Translations under genes and position numbers: made by a program | Shown: positions 1-6,247 of the stretch, one piece after another | Layout: every line of letters starts with the position of its first letter | Position numbering within the stretch: position 1 is the stretch's first letter | Source: Lachnospiraceae bacterium | GTDB taxonomy: Bacteria > Bacillota > Clostridia > Lachnospirales > Lachnospiraceae | Length of the DNA: 7,716 nucleotides | NCBI GenBank assembly: GCA_009774585.1 | Contig: VSOA01000182.1 | Coordinates: 1-7,716 of the forward strand | Direction: 5' to 3' | The notes under the pieces: generated by a model | Seen by the model: the letters and a program-made list of their open reading frames with translations, nothing else | What the model was told of the DNA's origin: nothing | Databases searched by the model: none

Positions 1-1269
1 CAGTTAAGACAGGACGACGGTAAGATTTATTGGATTCCTCAGTTTAGCTGTATCAAGAATAAAGAGAGCGTATGTACACATAATGACGAGGCTTTCTGGA
101 TTCAGACAAGAGTTCTCAAATGGGCAGACTATCCGGAAATCAAGACAATGGATCAGTATTTTGACCTGATTGAGGCATACAACGAAGCTAACCCGACAAT
201 GGAAGACGGAACACCTAATATTCCGTATACGATTCTTTGTGAAGACTGGCGTTACTTCTGTCTGGAGAATGCACCGCAGTTCTTGGATGGCTATCCGAAT
301 GACGGTTCTGTTATCGTAGATCCGGATACATTGAAAGTAATAGATTATAATACGACGCCTACGGCAAAGAGATACTTCCAGAAACTGAATGAGGAATACA
401 AGAAAGGGATTGTAGATCCTGAGTCCTTTACACAGACATATGATGAGTATATTGCTAAGGTATCGACAGGACGCGTACTCGGTATGATCGATCAGTGGTG
501 GGATTTCGCATATACGGCAGGCGACGCTATAAGACAGCAGGGTCTGGATGCAGAGGGGTGTAACTATGTACCGCTTCCGATCACGATTGAAGAAGGTATT
601 CAGAATCAGTGGCATAACTCCGGCGGTGTATTGAATGTATCCAGCGGTCTTGCTATCACAGTGAGCTGTGAAGATGTAGAAGGCGCATTAAAGTTTGTAG
701 ATGATTTGTTATCACAAGAGATTCACAATTTGAGAAGCTGGGGTGTAGAAGGCGTTGATTATAACGTACTTGACAACGGAGAATTCTCCCGTACACCGGA
801 GCAGGTAGCTCAGGCGTCTGACGCTGCTTATAAGGCATCTCATTTATGTACATATTCCTACTTCCCTCAGTATTCGGGAATGAGCGATGACGGCATCAAT
901 GCGAACAAGCCGGAAGGTCAGCCGAATGAATTCTATGCAAATTTACAGTCAGACGTGAAGGAATGTTTCGATGCGTACGGCGTACAGACTTACGTTGAAA
1001 TGATCGGTACAAGTGAGGCTCCCGGAGCATGGTATCCGATGTGGTCATACTCCAATACACTGACGACGAGCACGCCGGGCGGTACAGCTTGGAACAGAAT
1101 GGGAGAGATTAAGCATGAGTATCTGCCCAAAGTAGTTATGGCATCTGATTTTGAAAGCGGATGGAGCGAGTATATGGATGCATATGAAAGTTGTAATCCG
1201 CAGGATTTCCTTGATGAAATGCAGGCTGAATTGGATAAGAGAATGGAAGAAGCGGCTAAGTATAACTAG
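1..1269 (+). CDS. Extracellular sugar-binding protein of an ABC importer (5' truncated)
   Basis: The reading frame is open from the first base, so this is the C-terminal 422 residues of a larger protein; the ATG at 148 is internal, because the upstream codons continue the same fold-like sequence. Full-length relatives of the LplA/YtcQ type run to roughly 500-570 residues, so the lipoprotein signal and lipobox should lie just upstream of the window. Visible family traits are many surface aromatics (a Trp-Trp pair at window residues 166-167 that could stack on sugar rings), a WGVEGVDY-type segment near nt 738-765 that is common in this subgroup, and a Lys/Glu-rich amphipathic C-terminal helix. 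It would be a cell-surface lipoprotein passing oligosaccharides to the two permeases downstream. The GH8 gene in the same operon suggests xylo-oligosaccharides as ligand, which is inference. The family call is firm and the substrate is not. Confidence 0.9.
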   Translation, partial: QLRQDDGKIYWIPQFSCIKNKESVCTHNDEAFWIQTRVLKWADYPEIKTMDQYFDLIEAYNEANPTMEDGTPNIPYTILCEDWRYFCLENAPQFLDGYPNDGSVIVDPDTLKVIDYNTTPTAKRYFQKLNEEYKKGIVDPESFTQTYDEYIAKVSTGRVLGMIDQWWDFAYTAGDAIRQQGLDAEGCNYVPLPITIEEGIQNQWHNSGGVLNVSSGLAITVSCEDVEGALKFVDDLLSQEIHNLRSWGVEGVDYNVLDNGEFSRTPEQVAQASDAAYKASHLCTYSYFPQYSGMSDDGINANKPEGQPNEFYANLQSDVKECFDAYGVQTYVEMIGTSEAPGAWYPMWSYSNTLTTSTPGGTAWNRMGEIKHEYLPKVVMASDFESGWSEYMDAYESCNPQDFLDEMQAELDKRMEEAAKYN

Positions 1270-1299
1270 GAAGCCAAAGCTTCAATACTTGAGACTTTG

Positions 1300-1334
1300 T
1301 ACAGGCAGATGCAGTATCATTTCATCTGCCTGTA
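1300..1334 (+). promoter_or_regulatory. Intercistronic stem-loop between binding-protein and permease genes
   Basis: A perfect 12-bp inverted repeat, TACAGGCAGATG (1300-1311) and CATCTGCCTGTA (1323-1334), encloses an 11-nt loop. It lies 30 nt after the binding-protein stop codon and ends 9 nt before the permease ribosome site. A short, interrupted T stretch follows, so it could be a leaky terminator or a 3' end that protects the upstream mRNA. Either would give more binding protein than permease, a pattern known from other sugar ABC operons. A smaller hairpin, GAAGC-CAAA-GCTTC (1270-1283), sits directly after the stop codon. The structure is seen; its role is inferred. Confidence 0.65.
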
Positions 1335-1355
1335 TTTGTAAACAGGAGTGAGCTT

Positions 1356-2315
1356 ATGTCTAACAAATTTAAAAATAAATCCAAGGCAAATATAACAGAA
1401 CCGAAAACTAAAATCTCATGGAAAGAGATTAAACAGCAGAAGGTACTTCTAATATGGTCTGCTGTCATAGTAGTTTATGGTGTGATTTTCTATTATCTCC
1501 CGCTTGCAGGCTGGCTCATGGCTTTTCAGAATTATAAGCCTAAGGATGGACTCTTGCATTCCAAGTTCATCGGATTTGCCAAGTTCGAACCTCTCTTTAC
1601 AGACATTACTTTTATAAGAACGATCCGTAACACACTTGCTATGGGTGTGATCAATCTAATCGCGACGTTTGTTACGGCAATTGTCTTTGCGATTCTTTTG
1701 AATGAGATTACATCCAAAGGCGGCAAGAAAGTGGTCCAGACGATTTCCTACCTGCCCCACTTCCTTTCATGGATTATCGTTACGGGTATTCTCCACGACG
1801 CGTTGTCGGGAAGCGGTATCATCAATGAGATATTACTCAAGCTTCATATTATAGATCAATCCATCAATTTCTTTGCCCATCCGGGTTATTTCTGGCCGAT
1901 TGTTGCGTTTGCCAACGTCTGGAAGGAAACAGGATGGAATGCGATTATCTATCTGGCCGCCATCACTTCGATTGACCCTTCGTTGTATGAAGCGGCGGCG
2001 ATTGACGGCGCGGGACGCTTTGCTAAGATTAAATATGTAACACTGCCGGGAATCAAACCCACGATTATGATCTTACTGTTAATGAATGTCGGCAATGTAC
2101 TGAACGCCGGATTTGAAATTCAGTATTTGCTCGGAAACGGACTTGTACAGAGCGTTTCTCAGACGATTGATATCTACGTTTTGAAATGGGGTATCAGCCA
2201 GAGCGATTATTCCATCGGTACGGCGGCAGGTATTTTCAAGAGCGTGGTAAGTATTGTTCTGATCGTGATTGCAAATCAGATTGCAAAACATAACGGCGAA
2301 GAGCGTCTGTTCTAA
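1356..2315 (+). CDS. ABC sugar transporter permease, LplB/YteP type
   Basis: This 319-residue inner-membrane permease belongs to the binding-protein-dependent transport family (MalF-like partner) and forms half of the membrane channel. A Lys-rich cytoplasmic tail (residues 1-28) precedes hydrophobic segments at about 29-51, 92-117, 127-147, 178-200, 234-255 and 290-308. The cytoplasmic EAA loop that docks the ATPase is at residues 211-231, with the core YEAAAIDGAG. The opening YLPLAGWLMAFQNYKP (47-62) is characteristic of the LplB/YteP subgroup, which includes permeases for oligogalacturonides, xylans and other plant oligosaccharides. The ATG start is supported by AGGAG at 1344-1348 with a 7-nt spacer. 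The next permease follows after 19 nt, so the two are co-translated partners. Length is normal and nothing looks broken. Confidence 0.95.
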   Translation: MSNKFKNKSKANITEPKTKISWKEIKQQKVLLIWSAVIVVYGVIFYYLPLAGWLMAFQNYKPKDGLLHSKFIGFAKFEPLFTDITFIRTIRNTLAMGVINLIATFVTAIVFAILLNEITSKGGKKVVQTISYLPHFLSWIIVTGILHDALSGSGIINEILLKLHIIDQSINFFAHPGYFWPIVAFANVWKETGWNAIIYLAAITSIDPSLYEAAAIDGAGRFAKIKYVTLPGIKPTIMILLLMNVGNVLNAGFEIQYLLGNGLVQSVSQTIDIYVLKWGISQSDYSIGTAAGIFKSVVSIVLIVIANQIAKHNGEERLF

Positions 2316-2334
2316 GAGAGGTGGATAAGAGATT

Positions 2335-3222
2335 ATGACGAAGAAGAAGAGAACTACGGCGGACAGGATTTTTATTGTCTGCAATACGGTTTTTATGATA
2401 TTATTTGTAATCATCACATTATATCCGGTGTTAAACACATTAGCAGTGTCTTTTAACGATGGTACGGACGCGCTTCGCGGCGGCATATATCTGTGGCCGA
2501 GAAGGTGGTCAATTAAAAACTATACAACAGTATTGAAGAAAAACAATCTGGTTACTGGAGCGTACATTTCCGTGTTGAGAACAGTGGTCGGTACATTGTT
2601 GGCATTAGCATCTAATGCGATTCTGGCATTCATTGTCAGCCGCAAGAAGTTTCTGTTTAAGAAACCGTTATCGTTTTTCTGGGTGGTGACTATGTATGTG
2701 AACGGTGGACTCATACCGACATTCCTGCTCTATAAGAATCTGGGCATGACGAACAGCTTCTCGGTGTATGTAATTCCCGGAATGATCAGTGCCTTTAACA
2801 TGCTTGTAATCAGGACATATATGAACGGTATCCCTGACAGTTTGGAGGAATCGGCACAATTAGACGGCGCCGGATACGGAACGATATTTTTAAAGATCAT
2901 TTCTCCGCTCTGCAAACCTGTGTATGCCACAGTTGCATTGTTTGTGGCTGTCGGACAGTGGAATTCATGGTTCGATGCGATGCTGTATAACCGTTTGGAA
3001 TCGAATCTTACGACATTACAGTACGAGTTGATGAAGTTGTTATCCTCAGTAACGAATCAGGGTACTTCCATGGAAACAATGAAAAATTCTGGCGGAAATG
3101 TAACGCCCACATCGGTGCGTGCGGCGGCAACCATATTGACAATGCTGCCGATCATCTGTCTGTATCCGTTCCTGCAGAGATACTTTGTAACGGGTATGAC
3201 GCTTGGCGGCGTGAAAGAATAA
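2335..3222 (+). CDS. ABC sugar transporter permease, LplC/YtcP type
   Basis: This 295-residue permease (MalG-like partner) makes a heterodimer with the preceding one. It has a short basic N-terminus and hydrophobic segments near residues 12-37, 75-100, 112-134, 142-162, 195-217 and 263-284. The EAA loop lies around residues 170-191, with EESAQLDGAGYGTIFLKI. The variant Glu-Ser-Ala-Gln replaces the commoner Glu-Ala-Ala and is typical of this subgroup. The conserved C-terminal segment RYFVTGMTLGGVKE is present, so the gene is intact. The ATG is preceded by AGAGGTGG at 2317-2324 with a 10-nt spacer. No ATP-binding subunit gene follows. Transporters of this class usually borrow a shared MsmX/MsmK-like ATPase encoded elsewhere in the genome. 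Confidence 0.95.
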   Translation: MTKKKRTTADRIFIVCNTVFMILFVIITLYPVLNTLAVSFNDGTDALRGGIYLWPRRWSIKNYTTVLKKNNLVTGAYISVLRTVVGTLLALASNAILAFIVSRKKFLFKKPLSFFWVVTMYVNGGLIPTFLLYKNLGMTNSFSVYVIPGMISAFNMLVIRTYMNGIPDSLEESAQLDGAGYGTIFLKIISPLCKPVYATVALFVAVGQWNSWFDAMLYNRLESNLTTLQYELMKLLSSVTNQGTSMETMKNSGGNVTPTSVRAAATILTMLPIICLYPFLQRYFVTGMTLGGVKE

Positions 3223-3246
3223 AAATTGGGTATTGAAGGAAATTTG

Positions 3247-3253
3247 AGGGGAG
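3247..3253 (+). promoter_or_regulatory. Ribosome binding site that decides the GH8 start
   Basis: AGGGGAG, with core GGAG at 3250-3253, lies 8 nt before a GTG at 3262. The longer in-frame candidate starts, TTG at 3226 and TTG at 3244, lack a well-placed site: the first has only A-rich sequence upstream, and the second has GAAGGA only 3 nt away. The GTG start also gives an N-terminus that lines up with known Rex enzymes a few residues before their conserved GA[YF]...YRN[ML]F segment. Confidence 0.65.
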
Positions 3254-3261
3254 CAAAAAGG

Positions 3262-4407
3262 GTGGCAGGTGCATATCAGTCGGGACAATACAGAAATATG
3301 TTTGTGGAGGCGGGGTTTGATCCGCAGGAGATTGAAGAAAGACTGGAACAGATTTTCCAGATAATGTTTTACGGAAGTGATGATGAGAGAATCTATTATC
3401 CGGTGGGGACGGATATGGGATATCTGACTGATACGGGCAATCATGACGTAAGGACGGAAGGGATGTCTTACGGCATGATGATGTGTGTGCAGATGAATAA
3501 GCAGGAAGAATTTGACCGGATCTGGAAATGGACCAAAACTTACATGTATCTGGATGAAGGAATCAATAAAGGATATTTTGCATGGTCATGCGGGACGGAT
3601 GGTACAAAAAATGCGTACGGACCTGCGCCTGACGGAGAAGAATATTTTGCTATGGCACTTTTCTTCGCGTCTCATCGCTGGGGTGACGGAGACGGAATCT
3701 ATTGTTATTCGAAGGAGGCTCGTGCGATTCTGCACGAATGCCTTCACAAAGGAGAAAATGGAGAGGGCGGCAGCCCGATGTGGGAGATATCCAATAGATT
3801 GATTAAGTTTATTACGGAATGTGATTGGAGCGACCCTTCCTATCATCTCCCTCATTTCTATGAGCTGTTTGCGCTCTGGGCAAATGATGAAGACGCGGAA
3901 TTCTGGAAACAGGCGGCTGCTGCCAGCAGAGAATATTTGAAGAAGGCGTGTCATGAGAAGACAGGACTGGCGGCAGAATATGCGGAGTATGACGGAAGCC
4001 CGCACGCCAAAGATTACGATAAGTTCGGCGGAAGACATGACTGGTTCTACAGCGACGCGTACAGAGTCGCCGCCAATATCGGATTAGATTATGAGTGGTT
4101 CGGGGCAGATGAGTGGGAGCGGGACTGTGCGAACCGTATCCAACGCTTCTTTGCAGTGAATGCTCCGGATCGTGATTACAGAATCTATGAGATTGACGGT
4201 ACACCGCTGCAGGAGAAAGCGCTGCATCCGGTTGCCATCGTTGCGACGAATGCGCAGGCGTCTCTGGCGGCGGACGGTGAGCACGCCATGGAATGTATCA
4301 GACAGTTCTGGGAGACGCCTTTACGTGAAGGAGACAGACGTTACTATGACAATTGTCTTTATCTCTTTGCATTCCTTGCGCTTAGCGGTAACTACAAAAT
4401 CTGGTGA
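3262..4407 (+). CDS. GH8 reducing-end xylose-releasing exo-oligoxylanase (Rex)
   Basis: This cytoplasmic enzyme of 381 residues (GTG start) has no signal peptide. GH8 Rex enzymes (EC 3.2.1.156) remove one xylose from the reducing end of xylotriose and longer xylo-oligosaccharides with inversion. From memory of the Bacillus halodurans Rex BH2105, the match is close throughout. The general acid Glu66 lies in VRTEGMSYGMMM (their Glu70), Tyr194 in DPSYHLPHFYE (their Tyr198), and the general base Asp265 in YSDAYRVAANIGLD (their Asp263). The Leu-His-Pro loop at 321-323, which blocks the cleft and imposes reducing-end exo action, is conserved as KALHPVAIVATNA. GPAPDGEEYFAMALFFASHRWGDG and the C-terminal RRYYDNCLYLFAFLALSG are also characteristic of the group. 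It follows the permease by 39 nt and is probably in the same transcript, so it would digest what the transporter imports. It is complete, with no missing catalytic residue. A start at TTG 3226 would add 12 residues. Confidence 0.93.
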   Translation: MAGAYQSGQYRNMFVEAGFDPQEIEERLEQIFQIMFYGSDDERIYYPVGTDMGYLTDTGNHDVRTEGMSYGMMMCVQMNKQEEFDRIWKWTKTYMYLDEGINKGYFAWSCGTDGTKNAYGPAPDGEEYFAMALFFASHRWGDGDGIYCYSKEARAILHECLHKGENGEGGSPMWEISNRLIKFITECDWSDPSYHLPHFYELFALWANDEDAEFWKQAAAASREYLKKACHEKTGLAAEYAEYDGSPHAKDYDKFGGRHDWFYSDAYRVAANIGLDYEWFGADEWERDCANRIQRFFAVNAPDRDYRIYEIDGTPLQEKALHPVAIVATNAQASLAADGEHAMECIRQFWETPLREGDRRYYDNCLYLFAFLALSGNYKIW

Positions 4408-4439
4408 TGAAGGCAGTAAATGACTTATATGCTCTATGT

Positions 4440-4682
4440 TTAGAAACCTGCCATCATTAATCCCATCAATTGATCTCTCAGGACAGCGTCCTGTTTACCT
4501 TTTACATTTGATGCCATGCCGTCGAGCTGTGCTTTGCTGGCGGCAGCGAGCATCAGCTTTTCCTGAAAAGCTTTTTTCTCACGCGCGGCATCCTCTGCAC
4601 GGCGTTCAGCTTGAGCCTGACTGCGCAGTCTTATCGAATTTTCCATGGAATCTAATACTTGTTTCATTTGATCAATCGGCAT
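4440..4682 (-). CDS. Small charged helical protein of unknown function, 80 residues
   Basis: I do not recognise the family. The start is well supported: reading the minus strand, GGAGGT (plus-strand 4691-4696) precedes the ATG by 8 nt, a stronger site than several neighbours have. The protein has no signal peptide or membrane segment. Residues about 1-55 are rich in Gln, Glu, Arg, Lys and Ala (for example RSQAQAERRAEDAAREKKAF) and should form a long amphipathic or coiled-coil helix. The tail, DQLMGLMMAGF, is hydrophobic and methionine-rich and could be a docking or oligomerisation segment. It lacks any DNA-binding or enzymatic motif that I can name. It is convergent with the GH8 gene (32 nt between stop codons) and divergent from the GH4 gene, so it is transcribed alone and may be unrelated to sugar metabolism. 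Confidence 0.72.
   Translation of the reverse strand: MPIDQMKQVLDSMENSIRLRSQAQAERRAEDAAREKKAFQEKLMLAAASKAQLDGMASNVKGKQDAVLRDQLMGLMMAGF
4479..4500 (+). terminator. Candidate terminator for the GH8 operon (proximal)
   Basis: CAGGAC (4479-4484), an AGC loop and GTCCTG (4488-4493) form a perfect 6-bp GC-rich hairpin. It is followed by a broken T tract, TTTACCTTTT, on the plus strand. It sits about 70 nt past the GH8 stop codon, inside the convergent minus-strand gene. No hairpin exists in the 32 nt between the two genes, so termination must occur within the opposing gene if it is intrinsic. The tail is interrupted, so efficiency is doubtful. Confidence 0.35.
4555..4577 (+). terminator. Candidate terminator for the GH8 operon (distal)
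   Basis: AGCTTTT (4555-4561), a CCTG loop and AAAAGCT (4566-4572) pair perfectly over 7 bp, and five further Ts follow at 4573-4577. This has the textbook order of an intrinsic terminator on the plus strand. The stem is A/T-rich and therefore modest in stability. It is also coding sequence of the opposite gene (Glu-Lys-Lys-Ala-Phe-Gln-Glu-Lys on the minus strand), so chance from lysine and phenylalanine codons is possible. Confidence 0.4.
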
Positions 4683-4772
4683 CTTTGTTTACCTCCGTTC
4701 GGGATATCTAATGTATGTATCGGATGAATTGTTTTAACCTTAAAGATGTGTTAGAAATGTTTCAAAAATATC

Positions 4773-4801
4773 TTGCTAAATTTTTTGGCGTATGCTATCC
4801 T
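4773..4801 (+). promoter_or_regulatory. Promoter for the GH4-kinase operon (extended -10)
   Basis: TTGCTA (4773-4778) and TATCCT (4796-4801) are separated by 17 nt, and a TG at 4793-4794 makes an extended -10 (TGCTATCCT). Each hexamer matches the sigma-A consensus at 4 of 6 positions. An A/T-rich stretch (TTTTTT at 4781-4786) fills the spacer. Transcription would start near 4808, leaving a leader of about 65 nt before the GH4 ATG. This is the best-scoring plus-strand promoter in the region by eye. Confidence 0.5.
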
Positions 4802-4808
4802 ACATTCA

Positions 4809-4833
4809 ACTTGTTTAACAATATTAAATAAGT
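4809..4833 (+). promoter_or_regulatory. Candidate operator: 25-bp imperfect palindrome
   Basis: The arms ACTTGTTTAA (4809-4818) and TTAAATAAGT (4824-4833) are inverted repeats with a single mismatch around a CAATA centre. A nested palindrome, TTGTT-T-AACAA, occupies 4811-4821, and the heptamer AACAATA recurs at 4817-4823 and 4835-4841. The site covers the expected transcription start, where a bound repressor would block RNA polymerase. Its size, A/T richness and TTGTTTAA-type half-sites resemble known ROK-family XylR operators in Firmicutes (TTTGTTT/AAACAAA-like arms). A ROK regulator is encoded at the end of this operon. The palindrome is seen; the pairing with the regulator is inferred. Confidence 0.5.
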
Positions 4834-4872
4834 CAACAATACAGAAAGTAAACAGATAAGGAGGAGCGTCGC

Positions 4873-6168
4873 ATGAAATTAGTTGTAATCGGAGGAGGCA
4901 GCAGCTATACGCCGGAATTGATTGAAGGGGTGATCGATCACCATAGAACGCTTCCCATAATGGAAGTTGTACTCGTTGATATCGAGGAAGGAAAAAGAAA
5001 GCTTCAGATTAATACGGAATTTGCTAAGCGCATGGTGAAGAAAGCAGGACACGAAATCGAAGTGAAAGGTACGCTTGACAGGCGAGGTGCGTTACAAGGC
5101 GCGGACTTTATCATTACGCAGATAAGAGTCGGCGGACTGGATGCAAGGTCGCGCGACGAGAGGATTCCTTTGAAATACGGAATGATTGGTCAGGAAACGA
5201 CAGGGATTGGCGGCTGTTTTAAGGCGCTGCGCACGATTCCCGTGTTATTGGACATCTGCAAAGATATCGAGGAATTATGTCCGCAGGCATGGCTCATTAA
5301 CTTTACGAATCCTTCGGGAATCGTGACAGAAGCAGTCTTAAAACATACGAACGTGAAATGTATCGGACTGTGCAACTGTTCTATCAATATGCAGCATGAT
5401 GCGGCGGACCGTCTCGGAGTGGATGCTGGTCAGCTTGACTGCAGATTTATCGGATTGAATCATCTGAGTGTGATGAATCACGCCTATCAGGATGGCGAAG
5501 ACCGCATACAAGAGGTGCTGCATGTTTACAACAAAGAGAGCGTTGTCAAAAACATCGAGAAAAATGAGGAAATGGATAGAGTTGCGCAGGAACTTGGCTG
5601 TATGCTCTCTCCGTATATGCAGTATTTTTATATGGAAAAACATATGATAGCAGAAGAGGAAGTACAGGCGGTCGGCTTGGAGGGTACCCGCGCGGATCAG
5701 GTTAAGAAGGTGGAAAAAGAACTCTTCGAGAAATACAGTGACCCGAAGCTTAAGGAGAAGCCGGAAGCGCTTGCGAGACGCGGCGGAGCCAGATATTCAG
5801 AGGCGGCGATCAATCTGATCGACAGTATTTATAATAATCGAAAGGACGTCCAGATTGTAGATGTAGTCAATCATGGACTGATTCCGCAGATGCCGTATGA
5901 CAGCGTGATTGAGACAAATTGTGTCATCGGCAAAGACGGAGCGGAGCCTTTGAAAGATAATGATGTGCCGGCGTCAGTGCTGGGACTTATGCTGCAGGTA
6001 AAATCATATGAGGTTCTAACAATAGAGGCGGCCGTTTCCGGTGACAGAAACAAAGCGTTTCTTGCGTTTCTGAATCATCCGCTTGTGCATGATGCTGCGG
6101 ACGCGAGGGCGGCGCTTGAGGAGATGCTTGAGGTAAACAGAGAATACCTTCCGGAGTTTTTCGTGTAG
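4873..6168 (+). CDS. GH4 glycosidase, 6-phospho-beta-glucosidase type
   Basis: This complete 431-residue cytoplasmic enzyme belongs to the NAD- and Mn-dependent GH4 family, which cleaves by oxidation at C3 and elimination rather than direct hydrolysis. The Rossmann NAD site is IGGGSSYTPELIEG (residues 6-19). The family block from residue 87 to 114 includes RDERIPLKYG and GQETTGIGG. NPSGIVTEA lies at 146-154. The expected metal ligands are Cys167 and His197 (in GLNH). RGGARYSEAA lies at 303-312. The residue after the metal-binding cysteine separates GH4 activities: Asn here (CN) points to 6-phospho-beta-glucosidase, as against CD for 6-phospho-alpha-glucosidase and CH for alpha-galactosidase, galacturonidase or glucuronidase. 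The following residues, Cys-Ser, differ from the usual Val/Asn-Pro. The start has an excellent AAGGAGGAG (4858-4866) with a 6-nt spacer. No PTS gene accompanies it; the adjacent kinase may supply the phosphorylated substrate. The family is certain; the substrate is open. Confidence 0.93.
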   Translation: MKLVVIGGGSSYTPELIEGVIDHHRTLPIMEVVLVDIEEGKRKLQINTEFAKRMVKKAGHEIEVKGTLDRRGALQGADFIITQIRVGGLDARSRDERIPLKYGMIGQETTGIGGCFKALRTIPVLLDICKDIEELCPQAWLINFTNPSGIVTEAVLKHTNVKCIGLCNCSINMQHDAADRLGVDAGQLDCRFIGLNHLSVMNHAYQDGEDRIQEVLHVYNKESVVKNIEKNEEMDRVAQELGCMLSPYMQYFYMEKHMIAEEEVQAVGLEGTRADQVKKVEKELFEKYSDPKLKEKPEALARRGGARYSEAAINLIDSIYNNRKDVQIVDVVNHGLIPQMPYDSVIETNCVIGKDGAEPLKDNDVPASVLGLMLQVKSYEVLTIEAAVSGDRNKAFLAFLNHPLVHDAADARAALEEMLEVNREYLPEFFV

Positions 6169-6247
6169 CGGCAGGAAATCATAAAAGGTAAGTGGCAAAA
6201 AGTAACAATGAATTCAGACGGAACAGTTTAGGTTGGAGGATTAATTT

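Noticed and set aside
4..615. 203-residue minus-strand open frame
   Set aside because: It lies antisense to the binding-protein gene, has no ribosome site and its product has a biased, non-domain-like composition; it is a shadow frame.
1147..1170. Possible CcpA cre site around TGAAAGCGGATGGA
   Set aside because: Only the left half matches the cre consensus, the right half fails at several positions, and the site is inside coding sequence.
4436..4711. Plus-strand open frame across the small gene
   Set aside because: It overlaps the well-supported minus-strand gene, has no purine-rich ribosome site before its start, and its Pro/Leu/Arg-rich product looks like a shadow.
4732..4745. Short palindrome TTTTAA-CC-TTAAAG
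   Set aside because: The perfect arms are only 5 bp and A/T-only, which is expected by chance in this A/T-rich intergenic stretch.
4737..4765. Minus-strand promoter for the 80-residue gene (TTGAAA, 17-nt spacer, TAAGGT)
   Set aside because: The -35 is good but the -10 matches only 3 of 6 consensus positions, so it is too weak to list as a feature, though the gene must have a promoter in this region.
6208..6231. Seven-codon frame between GH4 and kinase genes
   Set aside because: It has no ribosome site and no recognisable leader-peptide feature.
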